Assembly: GCA_946902985.2 (NCBI GenBank)
Contig: OX336388.2
Location: 1,218,834,609 to 1,218,898,608 of the forward strand
Direction: 5' to 3'
DNA from: Meconema thalassinum
Lineage: Eukaryota > Arthropoda > Insecta > Orthoptera > Tettigoniidae
Length of the DNA: 64,000 bases
Shown: piece after piece, positions 10,441 to 24,400 of the stretch
Position numbering within the stretch: the first letter of the stretch is position 1
How the letters are laid out: each line of letters begins with the position of its first letter
Notes under the pieces: model-generated
What the model was told of the DNA's origin: nothing
The model's database searches: none
The model's input: only the letters and a program-made list of their open reading frames with translations
Position numbers and translations under genes: made by a program

Positions 10441-12570
10441 GTAAGCTAACATTATTTTTGAAAGGAAGTTATGACTTCCATAGTACATTGGCGCTGCTCA
10501 TGGCAACATATGTGCCTTGCAGCGCCCTTCACAGTATGTACTAGCCACGCGTCTTGGTGAGGTGTACCATAACCAACTGAAGAGCCCATTGGTACACTGG
10601 GGCGAAACGCTGGCAACTGTTTTGAGCTAGCCGGACCATTGTATCAAATTTATTTGTGAATTTGTTATGTACATAGCTCAATCGGACAATTTTCCATCCT
10701 GTTTCCTACGGGAACAGATATTTCCAATATGGATTAGCAAGGTAAGCTAACATTATTTTTGAAAAGGATTTATGACTTCCATAGTACATTGGCGCTGCTC
10801 GTGGCAACATTTGTGCCTTGCAGCGGCCTTCACAGTATGTACTAGCCACGCGTCTTGGTGAGGTATACCATAACCAACTGAAGAGCCCATTGGTACACTG
10901 GGGCGAAACGCTGGCAACTGTTTTGAGCTAGCCGGACCATTGTATCAAATTTATTTGTGAATTTGTTATGTACATAGCTCAATCGGACAATTTTCCAACC
11001 TGTTTCCTACGGGAGCAGATATTTCCAATATGGATTAGCAAGGTAAGCTAACATTATTTTTGAAAGGAAGTTATGACTTCTTTAGTACATTGGCGCTGCT
11101 CGTGGCAACATTTGTGCCTTGCAGCGGCCTTCACAGTATGTACTAGCCACGGGTCTTGGTTAGGGGTACCATAACCAACTGAAGAGCCCATTGGTACACT
11201 GGGGCGAAACGCTGGCAACTGTTTTGAGCTAGCCGGACCATTGTATCAAATTTATTTGTGAATTTGTTATGTACATAGCTCAATCGGACAATTTTCCATC
11301 CTGTTTCCTACGGGAAAAGATATTTCCAATATGGATTAGCAAGGTAAGCTAACATTATTTTTGAAAGGAATTTATGACATCCATAGTACATTGGCGCTGC
11401 TCGTGGCAACATTTGTGCCTTGCAGCGGCCTTCACAGTATGTACTAGCCACGCGACTTGGTGAGGTGTACCATAACCAACTGAAGAGTCCATTGGTACAC
11501 TGGGGCGAAACGATGGCAACTGTTTTGAGCTAGCCGGACCATTGTATCAAATTTATTTGTGAATTTATTATGTACATAGCTCAATCGGACAATTTTCCAT
11601 CCTGTTTCCTACGGGAACAGATATTTCCAATATGGATTAGCAAGGTAAGCTAACATTATTTTTGAAAGGAAGTTATGACTTCCATAGTACATTGGCGCTG
11701 CTCATGGCAACATTTGTGCCTTGCAGCGGCCTTCACAGCATGTACTAGCCACGCGTCTTGGTGAGGTGTACCATAACCTACTGAAGAGCCCATTGGTACA
11801 CTGGGGCGAAACGCTGGCAACTGTTTTGAGCTAGCTGGACCATTGTATCAAATTTATTTGTGAATTTGTTATGTACATAGCTCAATCGGACAATTTTCCA
11901 TCCTGTTTCCTACGGGAACAGATATTTCCAATATGGATTAGCAAGGTAAGCTAACATTATTATTGAAAGGAAGTTATGACTTCCATAGTACATTGGCGCT
12001 GCTCGTGGCAAGATTTGTGCCTTGCAGCGACCTTCACAGTATGTACTATCCACGCGTCTTGGTTAGGGGTACCATAACCAACTGAAGAGCCCATTGGTAC
12101 ACTGGAGCGAAACGCTGGCAACAGTTTTGAGCTAGCCGGACCATTGTATCAAATTTATTTGTGAATTTGTTATGTGCATAGCTCAATCGGACAATTTTCC
12201 ATCCTGTTTCCTACGGGAACAGATATTTCCAATATGGATTAGCAAGGTAAGCTAACATTATTTTTTAAAGGAAGTTATGACTTCCATAGCACATTGGCGT
12301 TGCTCGTGGCAACATTTGTGCCTTGCAGCGGCCTTCACAGTATGTACTAGCCACGCGTCTTGGTGAGGTGTACCATAACCAACTGAAGAGCCCATTGGTA
12401 CACTGGGGCGAAACGCTGGCAACTGATTTGAGCTAGCCGGACCATTGTATCAAATTTATTTGTGAATTTGTTATGTACATAGCTCAATCGGACAATTTTC
12501 CATCCTGTTTCCTACGGGAACAGATATTTCCAATATGGATTAGCAAGGTAAGCTAACATTATTTTTGAAA

Positions 12571-12586
12571 GGAAGTTATAACTTCC
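12571..12586. other. Perfect 16-bp palindrome (A2)
   Basis: A2 counterpart of the palindrome at 5046, in the monomer that also carries GCGCCGC and CAATATTTG. Confidence 0.85.
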
Positions 12587-15095
12587 ATAGTACATTGGCG
12601 CCGCTCGTGGCAATATTTGTGCCTTGCAGCGGCCTTCACAGTATGTACTAGCCACGCGTCTTGGTTAGGTGTACCATAACCAACTGAAGAGCCCATTGGT
12701 ACACTGGGGCGAAACGCTGGCAACTGTTTTGAGCTAGCCGGACCATTGTATCAAATTTATTTGTGAATTTGTTATGTACATAGCTCAATCGGACAATTTT
12801 CCATCCTGTTTCCTACGGGAACAGATATTTCCAATATGGATTAGCAAGGTAAGCTAACATTATTTTTGAAAAGGATTTATGACTTCCATAGTACATTGGC
12901 GCTGCTCGTGGCAACATTTGTGCCTTGCAGCGGCCTTCACAGTATGTACTAGCCACGCGTCTTGGTGAGGTATACCATAACCAACTGAAGAGCCCATTGG
13001 TACACTGGGGCGAAACGCTGGCAACTGTTTTGGGCTAGCCGGACCATTGTATCAAATTTATTTGTGAATTTGTTATGTACATAGCTCAATCGGACAATTT
13101 TCCATCCTGTTTCCTACGGGAGCAGATATTTCCTATATGGATTAGCAAGGTAAGCTAACATTATTTTTGAAAGGAAGTTATGACTTCCTTAGTACATTGG
13201 CGCTGCTCGTGGCAACATTTGTGCCTTGCAGCGGCCTTCACAGTATGTACTAGCCACGCGTCTTGGTTAGGGGTACCATAACCAACTGGAGAGCCCATTG
13301 GTACACTGGGGCGAAACGCTGGCAACTGTTTTGAGCTAGCCGGACCATTGTATCAAATTTATTTAAGAATTTGTTATGTACATAGCTCAATCGGACAATT
13401 TTCCATCCTGTTTCCTACGGGAACAGATATTTCCAATATGGATTAGCAAGGTAAGCTAACATTATTTTTGAAAGGAAGTTATGACTTCCATAGTACATTG
13501 GCGCTGCTCGTGGCAACATTTGTGCCTTGCAGCGGCCTTCACAGTATGTACTAGCCACGCGTCTTGGTGAGGTGTACCATAACCAACTGAAGAGCCCATT
13601 GGTACACTGGGGCGAAACGCTGGCAACTGTTTTGAGCTAGCCGGACCATTGTATCAAATTTATTTGTGAATTTGTTATGTACATAGCTCAATCGGACAAT
13701 TTTCCATCCTGTTTCCTACGGGAAAAGATATTTCCAATATGGATTAGCAAGGTAAGCGAACATTATTTTTGAAAGGAAGTTATGACTTCCATAGTACATT
13801 GGCGCTGCTCGTGGCAACATTTGTGCCTTGCAGCGGCCTTCACAGTATGTACTAGCCACGCGTCTTGGTGAGGTGTACCATAACCATCTGAAGAGTCCAT
13901 TGGTACACTGGGGCGAAACGCTGGCAACTGTTTTGAGCTAGCCGGACCATTGTATCAAATTTATTTGTGAATTTGTTATGTACATAGCTCAATCGGACAA
14001 TTTTCCATCCTGTTTTCTACGGGAACAGATATTTCCAATATGGATTAGCAAGGTAAGCTAACATTATTTTTGAAAGGAAGTTATGACTTCCATAGTACAT
14101 TGGCGCTGCTCATGGCAACATTTGTGCCTTGCAGCGGCCTTCACAGTATGTACTAGCCACGCGTCTTGGTGAGGTTTACCATAGCCAACTGAAGAGCCCA
14201 TTGGTACACTGGGGCGAAACGCTGGCAACTGTTTTGAGCTAGCCGGACCATTGTATCAAATTTATTTGTGAATTTGTTATGTACATAGCTCAATCGGACA
14301 ATTTTCCATCCTGTTTCCTACGGGAACAGATATTTCCAATATGGATTAACAAGGTAAGCTAACATTATTTTTGAAAGGAAGTTACGACTTCCATAGTACA
14401 TTGGCGCTGCTCGTGGCAACATTTGTGCCTCGCAGCGGCCTTCACAGTATGTACTAGCCACGCGTCTTGGTGAGGTGTACCATAGCCAACTGAAGAGCCC
14501 ATTGGTACACTGGGGCGAAACGCTGGCAACTGTTTTGAGCTAGCCAGACCATTGTATCAAATTTATTTGTGAATTTGTTATGTACATAGCTCAATCGGAC
14601 AATTTTCCATCCTGTTTCCTAAGGGAACAGATATTTCCAATATGGATTAGCAAGGTAAGCTAACATTATTTTTGAAAAGGATTTATGACTTCCATAGTAC
14701 ATTGGCGCTGCTCGTGGCAACATTTGTGCCTTTCAGCGGCCTTCACAGTATGTACTAGCCACGCGTCTTGGTGAGGTATACCATAACCAACTGAAGAGCC
14801 CATTGGTACACTGGGGCGAAACGCTGGCAACTGTTTTGAGCTAGCCGGACCATTGTATCAAATTTATTTGTGAATTTGTTATGTACATAGCTCAATCGGA
14901 CAATTTTCCATCCTGTTTCCTACGGGAACAGATATTTCCAATATGGATTAGCAAGGTAAGCTAACATTATTTTTGAAAAGGATTTATGACTTCCATAGTA
15001 CATTGGCGCTGCTCGTGGCAACATTTGTGCCTTGCAGCGGCCTTCACAGTATGTACTAGCCACGCGTCTTGGTGAGGTATACCATAACCAACTGA

Positions 15096-18000
15096 AGAGC
15101 CCATTGGTACACTGGGGCGAAACGCTGGCAACTGTTTTGAGCTAGCCGGACCATTGTATCAAATTTATTTGTGAATTTGTTATGTACATAGCTCAATCGG
15201 ACAATTTTCCATCCTGTTTCCTACGGGAACAGATATTTCCAATATGGATTAGCAAGGTAAGCTAACATTATTTTTGAAAGGAAGTTATGACTTCCATAGT
15301 ACATTGGCGCTGCTCGTGGCAACATTTGTGCCTTGCAGCGGCCTTCACAGTATGTACTAGCCACGCGTCTTGGTGAGGTGTACCATAACCAACTGAAGAG
15401 CCCATTGGTACACTGGGGCGAAACGCTGGCAACTGTTTTGAGCTAGCCGGACCATTGTATCAAATTTATTTGTGAATTTGTTATGTACATAGCTCAATCG
15501 GACAATTTTCCATCCTGTTTCCTACGGGAACAGATATTTCCAATATGGATTAGCAAGGTAAGCTAACATTATTTTTGAAAGGAAGTTATGACTTCCATAG
15601 TACATTGGCGCTGCTCATGGCAACATTTGTGCCTTGCAGCGGCCTTCACAGTATGTACTAGCCACGCGTCTTGGTGAGGTGTACCATAGCCAACTGAAGA
15701 GCCCATTGGTACACTGGGGCGAAACGCTGGCAACTGTTTTGAGCTAGCCGGACCATTGTATCAAATTTATTTGTGAATTTGTAATGTACATAGCTCAATC
15801 GGACAATTTTCCATCCTGTTTCCTACGGGAACAGATATTTCCAATATGGATTAGCAAGGTAAGCTAACATTATTTTTGAAAAGGATTTATGACTTCCATA
15901 GTACATTGGCACTGCTCGTGGCAACATTTGTGCCTTGCAGCGGCCTTCACAGTATGTACTAGCCACGCGTCTTGGTGAGGTATACCATAACCAACTGAAG
16001 AGCCCATTGGTACACTGGGGCGAAACGCTGGCAACTGTTTTGAGCTAGCCGGACCATTGTATCAAATTTATTTGTGAATTTGTTATGTACATAGCTCAAT
16101 CGGACAATTTTCCATCCTGTTTCCTACGGGAGCAGATATTTCCAATATGGATTAGCAAGGTAAGCTAACATTATTTTTGAAAGGAAGTTATGACTTCCTT
16201 AGTACATTGGCGCTGCTCGTGGCAACATTTGTGCCTTGCAGCGGCCTTCACAGTATGTACTAGCCACGCGTCTTGGTTAGGGGTACCATAACCAACTGAA
16301 GAGCCCATTGGTACACTGGGGCGAAACGCTGGCAACTGTTTTGAGCTAGCCGGACCATTGTATCAAATTTATTTGTGAATTTGTTATGTACATAGCTCAA
16401 TCGGACAATTTTCCATCCTGTTTCCTACGGGAACAGATATTTCCAATATGGATTAGCAAGGTAAGCTAACATTATTTTTGAAAGGAAGTTATGACTTCCA
16501 TAGTACATTGGCGCTGCTCGTGGCAACATTTGTGCCTTGCAGCGGCCTTCACAGTATTTACTAGCCACGCGTCTTGGTGAGGTGTACCATAACCAACTGA
16601 AGAGCCCATTGGTACACTGGGGCGAAACGCTGGCAACTGTTTTGAGCTAGCCGGACCATTGTATCAAATTTATTTGTGAATTTGTTATGTACATAGCTCA
16701 ATCGGACAATTTTCCATCCTGTTTCCTACGGGAACAGATATTTCCAATATGGATTAGCAAGGAAAGCTAACATTATTTTTGAAAGGAAGTTATGACTTCC
16801 ATAGTACATTGGCGCTGCTCATGGCAACATTTGTGCCTTGCAGCGGCCTTCACAGTATGTACTAGCCACGCGTCTTGGTGAGGTGTACCATAACCAACTG
16901 AAGAGCCCATTGGTACACTGGGGCGAAACGCTGGCAACTTTTTTGAGCTAGCCGGACCATTGTATCAAATTTATTTGTGAATTTGTTATGTACATAGCTC
17001 AATCGGACAATTTTCCATCCTGTTTCCTACGGGAACAGATATTTCCAATATGGATTAGCAAGGTAAGCTAACATTATTTTTGAAAGGAAGTTATGACTTC
17101 CATAGTACATTGGCGCTGCTCGTGGCAACATTTGTGCCTTGCAGCGGCCTTCACAGTATGTACTAGCCACGCGTCTTGGTGAGGTGTACCATAGCCAACT
17201 GAAGAGCCCATTGGTACACTGGGGCGAAACGCTGGCAACTGTTTTGAGCTAGCCGGACCATTGTATCAAATTTATTTGTGAATTTGTTATGTACATAGCT
17301 CAATCGGACAATTTTCCATCCTGTTTGCTACGGGAACAGATATTTCCAATGTGGATTAGCAAGGTAAGCTAACATTATTTTTGAAAAGGATTTATGACTT
17401 CCATAGTACATTGGCGCTGCTCGTGGCAACATTTGTGCCTTGCAGCGGCCTTCACAGTATGTACTAGCCACGCGTCTTGGTGAGGTATACCATAACCAAC
17501 TGAAGAGCCCATTGGTACACTGGGGCGAAACGCTGGCAACTGTTTTGAGCTAGCCGGACCATTGTATCAAATTTATTTGTGAATTTGTTATGTACATAGC
17601 TCAATCGGACAATTTTCCAACCTGTTTCCTACGGGAGCAGATATTTCCAATATGGATTAGCAAGGTAAGCTAACATTATTTTTGAAAGGAAGTTATGACT
17701 TCTTTAGTACATTGGCGCTGCTCGTGGCAACATTTGTGCCTTGCAGCGGCCTTCACAGTATGTACTAGCCACGGGTCTTGGTTAGGGGTACCATAACCAA
17801 CTGAAGAGCCCATTGGTACACTGGGGCGAAACGCTGGCAACTGTTTTGAGCTAGCCGGACCATTGTATCAAATTTATTTGTGAATTTGTTATGTACATAG
17901 CTCAATCGGACAATTTTCCATCCTGTTTCCTACGGGAAAAGATATTTCCAATATGGATTAGCAAGGTAAGCTAACATTATTTTTGAAAGGAAGTTATGAC

Positions 18001-19240
18001 TTCCATAGTACATTGGCGCTGCTCGTGGCAACATTTGTGCCTTGCAGCGGCCTTCACAGTATGTACTAGCCACGCGTCTTGGTGAGGTGTACCATAACCA
18101 ACTGAAGAGTCCATTGGTACACTGGGGCGAAACGCTGGCAACTGTTTTGAGCTAGCCGGACCATTGTATCAAATTTATTTGTGAATTTGTTATGTACATA
18201 GCTCAATCGGACAATTTTCCATCCTGTTTTCTACGGGAACAGATATTTCCAATATGGATTAGCAAGGTAAGCTAACATTATTTTTGAAAGGAAGTTATGA
18301 CTTCCATAGTACATTGGCGCTGCTCATGGCAACATTTGTGCCTTGCAGCGGCCTTCACAGTATGTACTAGCCACGCGTCTTGGTGAGGTGTACCATAGCC
18401 AACTGAAGAGCCCATTGGTACACTGGGGCGAAACGCTGGCAACTGTTTTGAGCTAGCCGGACCATTGTATCAAATTTATTTGTGAATTTGTTATGTACAT
18501 AGCTCAATCGGACAATTTTCCATCCTGTTTGCTACGGGAACAGATATTTCCAATATGGATTAGCAAGGTAAGCTAACATTATTTTTGAAAAGGATCTATG
18601 ACTTCCATAGTACATTGACGCTGCTCGTGGCAACATTTGTGCCTTGCAGCGGCCTTCACAGTATGTACTAGCCACGCGTCTTGGTGAGGTATACCATAAC
18701 CAACTGAAGAGCCCATTGGTACACTGGGGCGAAACGCTGGCAACTGTTTTGAGCTAGCCGGACCATTGTATCAAATTTGTTTGTGAATTTGTTATATACA
18801 TAGCTCAATCGGACAATTTTCCATCCTGTTTCCTACGGGAACAGATATTTCCAATATGGATTAGCAAGGTAAGCTAACATTATTTTTGAAAGGAAGTTAT
18901 GACTTCCTTAGTACATTGGCGCTGCTCGTGGCAACATTTGTGCCTTGCAGCGACCTTCACAGTATGTACTAGCCACGCGTCTTGGTTAGGGGTACCATAA
19001 CCAACTGAAGAGCCCATTGGTACACTGGGGCGAAACGCTGGCAACTGTTTTGAGCTAGCCGGACCATTGTATCAAATTTATTTGTGAATTTGTTATGTAC
19101 ATAGCTCAATCGGACAATTTTCCATCCTGTTTCCTACGGGAACAGATATTTCCAATATGGATTAGCAAGGTAAGCTAACATTATTTTTGAAAGGAAGTTA
19201 TGACTTCCATAGTACATTGGCGCTGCTCGTGGCAACATTT
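15096..19240 (+). repeat. Block D1
   Basis: About 13.8 monomers that recur at 33758-37900 (offset 18,662 bp, 62 monomers) and at 58440-62584 (offset 43,344 bp). Shared marks with the first include GGCACTG near 15910 and 34572, AACTTTTTTGAG near 16936 and 35598, TGTTTGCTAC near 17327 and 35989, and GAGTCC near 18110 and 36772. D1 and D3 look identical, whereas D1 and D2 differ at a dozen or so bases, so D2 belongs to an older duplication. Confidence 0.85.
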
Positions 19241-21115
19241 GTGCCTTGCAGCGGCCTTCACAGTATGTACTAGCCACGCGTCTTGGTGAGGTGTACCATA
19301 ACCAACTGAAGAGCCCATTGGTACACTGGGGCGAAACGCTGGCAACTGTTTTGAGCTAGCCGGACCATTGTATCAAATTTATTTGTGAATTTGTTATGTA
19401 CATAGCTCAATCGGACAATTTTCCATCCTGTTTCCTACGGGAACAGATATTTCCAATATGGATTAGCAAGGTAAGCTAACATTATTTTTGAAAGGAAGTT
19501 ATGACTTCCATAGTACATTGGCGCTGCTCATGGCAACATTTGTGCCTTGCAGCGGCCTTCACAGCATGTACTAGCCACGCGTCTTGGTGAGGTGTACCAT
19601 AACCAACTGAAGAGCCCATTGGTACACTGGGGCGAAACGCTGGCTACTGTTTTGAGCTAGCCGGACCATTGTATCAAATTTATTTGTGAATTTGTTATGT
19701 ACATAGCTCAATCGGACAATTTTCCATCCTGTTTCCTACGGGAACAGATATTTCCAATATGGATTAGCAAGGTAAGCTAACATTATTTTTGAAAGGAAGT
19801 TATGACTTCCATAGTACATTGGCGCTGCTCATGGCAACATTTGTGCCTTGCAGCGGCCTTCACAGTATGTACTAGCCACGCGTCTTGGTGAGGTGTACCA
19901 TAGCCAACTGAAGAACCCATTGGTACACTGGGGCGAAACGCTGGCAACTGTTTTGAGCTAGCCGGACCATTGTATCAAATTTATTTGTGAATTTGTTATG
20001 TACATAGCTCAATCGGACAATTTTCCATCCTGTTTCCTACGGGAACAGATATTTCCAATATGGATTAGCAAGGTAAGCTAACATTATTTTTGAAAAGGAT
20101 TTATGACTTTCATAGTACATTGGCGCTGCTCGTGGCAACATTTGTGCCTTGCAGCGGCCTTCACAGTATGTACTAGCCACGCGTCTTGGTGAGGTATACC
20201 ATAACCAACTGAAGAGCCCATTGGTACACTGGGGCGAAACGCTGGCAACTGTTTTGAGCTAGCCGGACCATTGTATCAAATTTATTTGTGAATTTGTTAT
20301 GTACATAGCTCAATCGGACAATTTTTCATCCTGTTTCCTACGGGAGCAGATATTTCCAATATGGATTAGCAAGGTAAGCTAACATTATTTTTGAAAGGAA
20401 GTTATGACTTCCTTAGTACATTGGCGCTGCTCGTGGCAACATTTGTGCCTTGCAGCGGCCTTCACAGTATGTACTAGCCACGCGTCTTGGTTAGGGGTAC
20501 CATAACCAACTGAAGAGCCCATTGGTACACTGGGGCGAAACGCTGGCAAATATTTTGAGCTAGCCGGACCATTGTATCAAATTTATTTGTGAATTTGTTA
20601 TGTACATAGCTCAATCGGACAATTTTCCATCCTGTTTCCTACGGGAACAGATATTTCCAATATGGATTAGCAAGGTAAGCTAACATTATTTTTGAAAGGA
20701 AATTATGACTTCCATAGTACATTGGCGCTGCTCGTGACAACATTTGTGCCTTGCAGCGGCCTTCACAGTATGTACTAGCCACGCGTCTTGGTGAGGTGTA
20801 CCATAACCAACTGAAGAGCCCATTGGTACACTGTGGCGAAACGCTGGCAACTGTTTTGAGCTGGCCGGACCATTGTATCAAATTTATTTGTGAATTTGTT
20901 ATGTACATAGCTCAATCGGACAATTTTCCATCCTGTTTCCTACGGGAACAGATATTTCCAATATGGATTAGGAAGGTAAGCTAACATTATTTTTGAAAGG
21001 AAGTTATGACTTCCATAGTACATTGGCGCTGCTCATGGCAACATTTGTGCCTTGCAGCGCCCTTCACAGTATGTACTAGCCACGCGTCTTGGTGAGGTGT
21101 ACCATAACCAACTGA
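18560..21115 (+). repeat. Block C1, diverged partial copy of block A
   Basis: Matches A2 at about 8025-10580 with an offset of 10,535 bp (35 monomers). Rare shared marks: GGCTACTG near 19642, AAGAACCC near 19914, GGAAATTATG near 20698, GTGACAAC near 20735, GAGCTGGCC near 20860, ATTAGGAAG near 20969. A dozen or so differences are visible (for example GTTTGTG at 18779 and AAATATTTT at 20547), so this copy is older than A1-A4. Its left part overlaps the end of D1. The match stops at 21116. Confidence 0.85.
20757..20975 (+). other. Exon-like open segment, C1 copy
   Basis: Older relative of the A-block segment, 35 monomers downstream of the A2 copy. It retains the TGG at codon 36, the TGT at codon 26 and the AGG at codon 72, so the amber-less state predates the split of A and C. 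Confidence 0.28.
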
Positions 21116-21416
21116 AGAGCCCATTGGTACACTGGGGCGAAACGCTGGCAACTGTTTTGAGCTAGCCGGACCATTGTATCAAATTTATTTGTGAATTTGT
21201 TATGTACATAGCTCAATCGGACAATTTTCCATCCTGTTTCCTACGGGAACAGATATTTCCAATATGGATTAGCAAGGTAAGCTAACATTATTTTTGAAAG
21301 GAAGTTATGACTTCCATAGTACATTGGCGCTGCTCGTGGCAACATTTGTGCCTTGCAGCGGCCTTCACAGTATGTACTAGCCACGCGTCTTGGTGAGGTG
21401 TACCATAGCCAACTGA

Positions 21417-24400
21417 AGAGCCCATTGGTACACTGGGGCGAAACGCTGGCAACTGTTTTGAGCTAGCCGGACCATTGTATCAAATTTATTTGTGAATTTG
21501 TTATGTACATAGCTCAATCGGACAATTTTCCATCCTGTTTCCTACGGGAACAGATATTTCCAATATGGATTAGCAAGGTAAGCTAACATTATTTTTGAAA
21601 AGGATTTATGACTTCCATAGTACATTGGCCCTGCTCGTGGCAACATTTGTGCCTTGCAGCGGCCTTCACAGTATGTACTAGCCACGCGTCTTGGTGAGGT
21701 ATACCATAACCAACTGAAGAGCCCATTGGTACACTGGGGCGAAACGCTGGCAACTGTTTTGAGCTAGCCGGACCATTGTATCAAATTTATTTGTGAATTT
21801 GTTATGTACATAGCTCAATCGGGCAATTTTCCAACCTGTTTCCTACGGGAGCAGATATTTCCAATATGGATTAGCAAGGTAAGCTAACATTATTTTTGAA
21901 AGGAAGTTATGACTTCCATAGTACATTGGCGCTGCTCGTGGCAACATTTGTGCCTTGCAGCGGCCTTCACAGTATGTACTAGCCACGCGTCTTGGTGAGG
22001 TGTACCATAACCAACTGAAGAGCCCATTGGTACACTGGGGCGAAACGCTGGCAACTGTTTTGAGCTAGCCGGACCATTGTATCAAATTTATTTGTGAATT
22101 TGTTATGTACATAGCTCAATCGGACAATTTTCCATCCTGTTTCCTACGGGAAAAGATATTTCCAATATGGATTAGCAAGGTAAGCGAACATTATTTTTGA
22201 AAGGAAGTTATGACTTCCATAGTACATTGGCGCTGCTCGTGGCAACATTTGTGCCTTGCAGCGGCCTTCACAGTATGTACTAGCCACGCGTCTTGGTGAG
22301 GTGTACCATAACCATCTGAAGAGTCCATTGGTACACTGGGGCGAAACGCTGGCAACTGTTTTGAGCTAGCCGGACCATTGTATCAAATTTATTTGTGAAT
22401 TTGTTATGTACATAGCTCAATCGGACAATTTTCCATCCTGTTTTCTACGGGAACAGATATTTCCAATATGGATTAGCAAGGTAAGCTAACATTATTTTTG
22501 AAAGGAAGTTATGACTTCCATAGTACATTGGCGCTGCTCATGGCAACATTTGTGCCTTGAAGCGGCCTTCACAGTATGTACTAGCCACGCGTCTTGGTGA
22601 GGTGTACCATAGCCAACTGAAGAGCCCATTGGTACACTGGGGCGAAACGCTGGCAACTGTTTTGAGCTAGCCGGACCATTGTATCAAATTTATTTGTGAA
22701 TTTGTTATGTACATAGCTCAATCGGACAATTTTCCATCCTGTTTCCTACGGGAACAGATATTTCCAATATGGATTAGCAAGGTAAGCTAACATTATTTTT
22801 GAAAGGAAGTTATGACTTCCATAGTACATTGGCGCTGCTCGTGGCAACATTTGTGCCTTGCAGCGGCCTTCACAGTATGTACTAGCCACGCGTCTTGGTG
22901 AGGTGTACCATAGCCAACTGAAGAGCCCATTGGTACACTGGGGCGAAACGCTGGAAACTGTTTTGAGCTAGCCGGACCATTGTATCAAATTTATTTGTGA
23001 ATTTGTTATGTACATAGCTCAATCGGACAATTTTCCATCCTGTTTCCTAAGGGAACAGATATTTCCAATATGGATTAGCAAGGTAAGCTAACATTATTTT
23101 TGAAAAGGATTTATGACTTCCATAGTACATTGGCGCTGCTCGTGGCAACATTTGTGCCTTTCAGCGGCCTTCACAGTATGTACTAGCTACGCGTCTTGGT
23201 GAGGTATACCATAACCAACTGAAGAGCCCATTGGTACACTGGGGCGAAACGCTGGCAACTGTTTTGAGCTAGCCGGACCATTGTATCAAATTTATTTGTG
23301 AATTTGTTATGTACATAGCTCAATCGGACAATTTTCCATCCTGTTTCCTACGGGAACAGATATTTCCAATATGGATTAGCAAGGTAAGCTAACATTATTT
23401 TTGAAAGGAAGTTATGACTTCCTTAGTACATTGGCGCAGCTCGTGGCAACATTTGTGCCTTGCAGCGGCCTTCACAGTATGTACTAGCCACGCGTCTTGG
23501 TTAGGGGTACCATAACCAACTGAAGAGCCCATTGGTACACTGGGGCGAAACGCTGGCAACTGTTTTGAGCTAGCCGGACCATTGTATCAAATTTATTTGT
23601 GAATTTGTTATGTACATAGCTCAATCGGACAATTTTCCATCCTGTTTCCTACGGGAACAGATATTTCCAATATGGATTAGCAAGGTAAGCTAACATTATT
23701 TTTGAAAGGAAGTTATGACTTCCATAGTACATTGGCGCTGCTCGTGGCAACATTTGTGCCTTGCAGCGGCCTTCACAGTATGTACTAGCCACGCGTCTTG
23801 GTGAGGTGTACCATAACCAACTGAAGAGCCCATTGGTACACTGGGGCGAAACGCTGGCAACTGTTTTGAGCTAGCCGGACCATTGTATCAAATTTATTTG
23901 TGAATTTGTTATGTACATAGCTCAATCGGACAATTTTCCATCCTGTTTCCTACGGGAACAGATATTTCCAATATGGATTAGCAAGGTAAGCTAACATTAT
24001 TTTTGAAAGGAAGTTATGACTTCCATAGTACATTGGCGCTGCTCGTGGCAACATTTGTGCCTTGCAGCGGCCTTCACAGTATGTACTAGCCACGCGTCTT
24101 GGTGAGGTGTACCATAACCAACTGAAGAGCCCATTGGTACACTGGGGCGAAACGCTGGCAACTGTTTTGAGCTAGCCGGACCATTGTATCAAATTTATTT
24201 GTGAATTTGTTATGTACATAGCTCAATCGGACAATTTTCCATCCTGTTTCCTACGGGAACAGATATTTCCAATATGGATTAGCAAGGTAAGCTAACATTA
24301 TTTTTGAAAAGGATTTATGACTTCCATAGTACATTGGCGCTGCTCGTGGCAACATTTGTGCCTTGCAGCGGCCTTCACAGTATGTACTAGCCACGCGTCT

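Larger units (their letters stand above)
7571..15095 (+). repeat. Block A2, 25 of the 26 A monomers
   Basis: Directly follows A1 and repeats it, without the 45-bp insertion and with the monomer that A1 lost (13892-14192 and 14193-14493 are separate here). The match to A3 holds through monomer 25. At the 26th position A3 has a beta-type monomer (CCAACCTG, CACGGGTC), whereas a gamma-type monomer begins here at 15096, so the last A unit is replaced by block D1. A private change sits near 12012 (CAAGATTTG for CAACATTTG). Confidence 0.9.
1..20656 (+). repeat. Macro-repeat copy 1 (144-monomer period)
   Basis: This segment is repeated at 43089-64000. The offset is 43,344 bp (144 monomers) for everything from 7571 on, and 43,088 bp at the very start; the 256-bp difference is exactly the loss of one 301-bp monomer plus the gain of 45 bp inside 1-7570. 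Rare marker variants recur at the expected offset: the AAATATTTT change at 20547 and 63891, the GTAATGTAC change at 15781 and 59125, the TATTTAC change near 16555 and 59899. By eye only a few substitutions separate the copies (for example near 2319, 5660 and 12012). Both window ends cut the duplication, so its true length is unknown. Confidence 0.9.
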
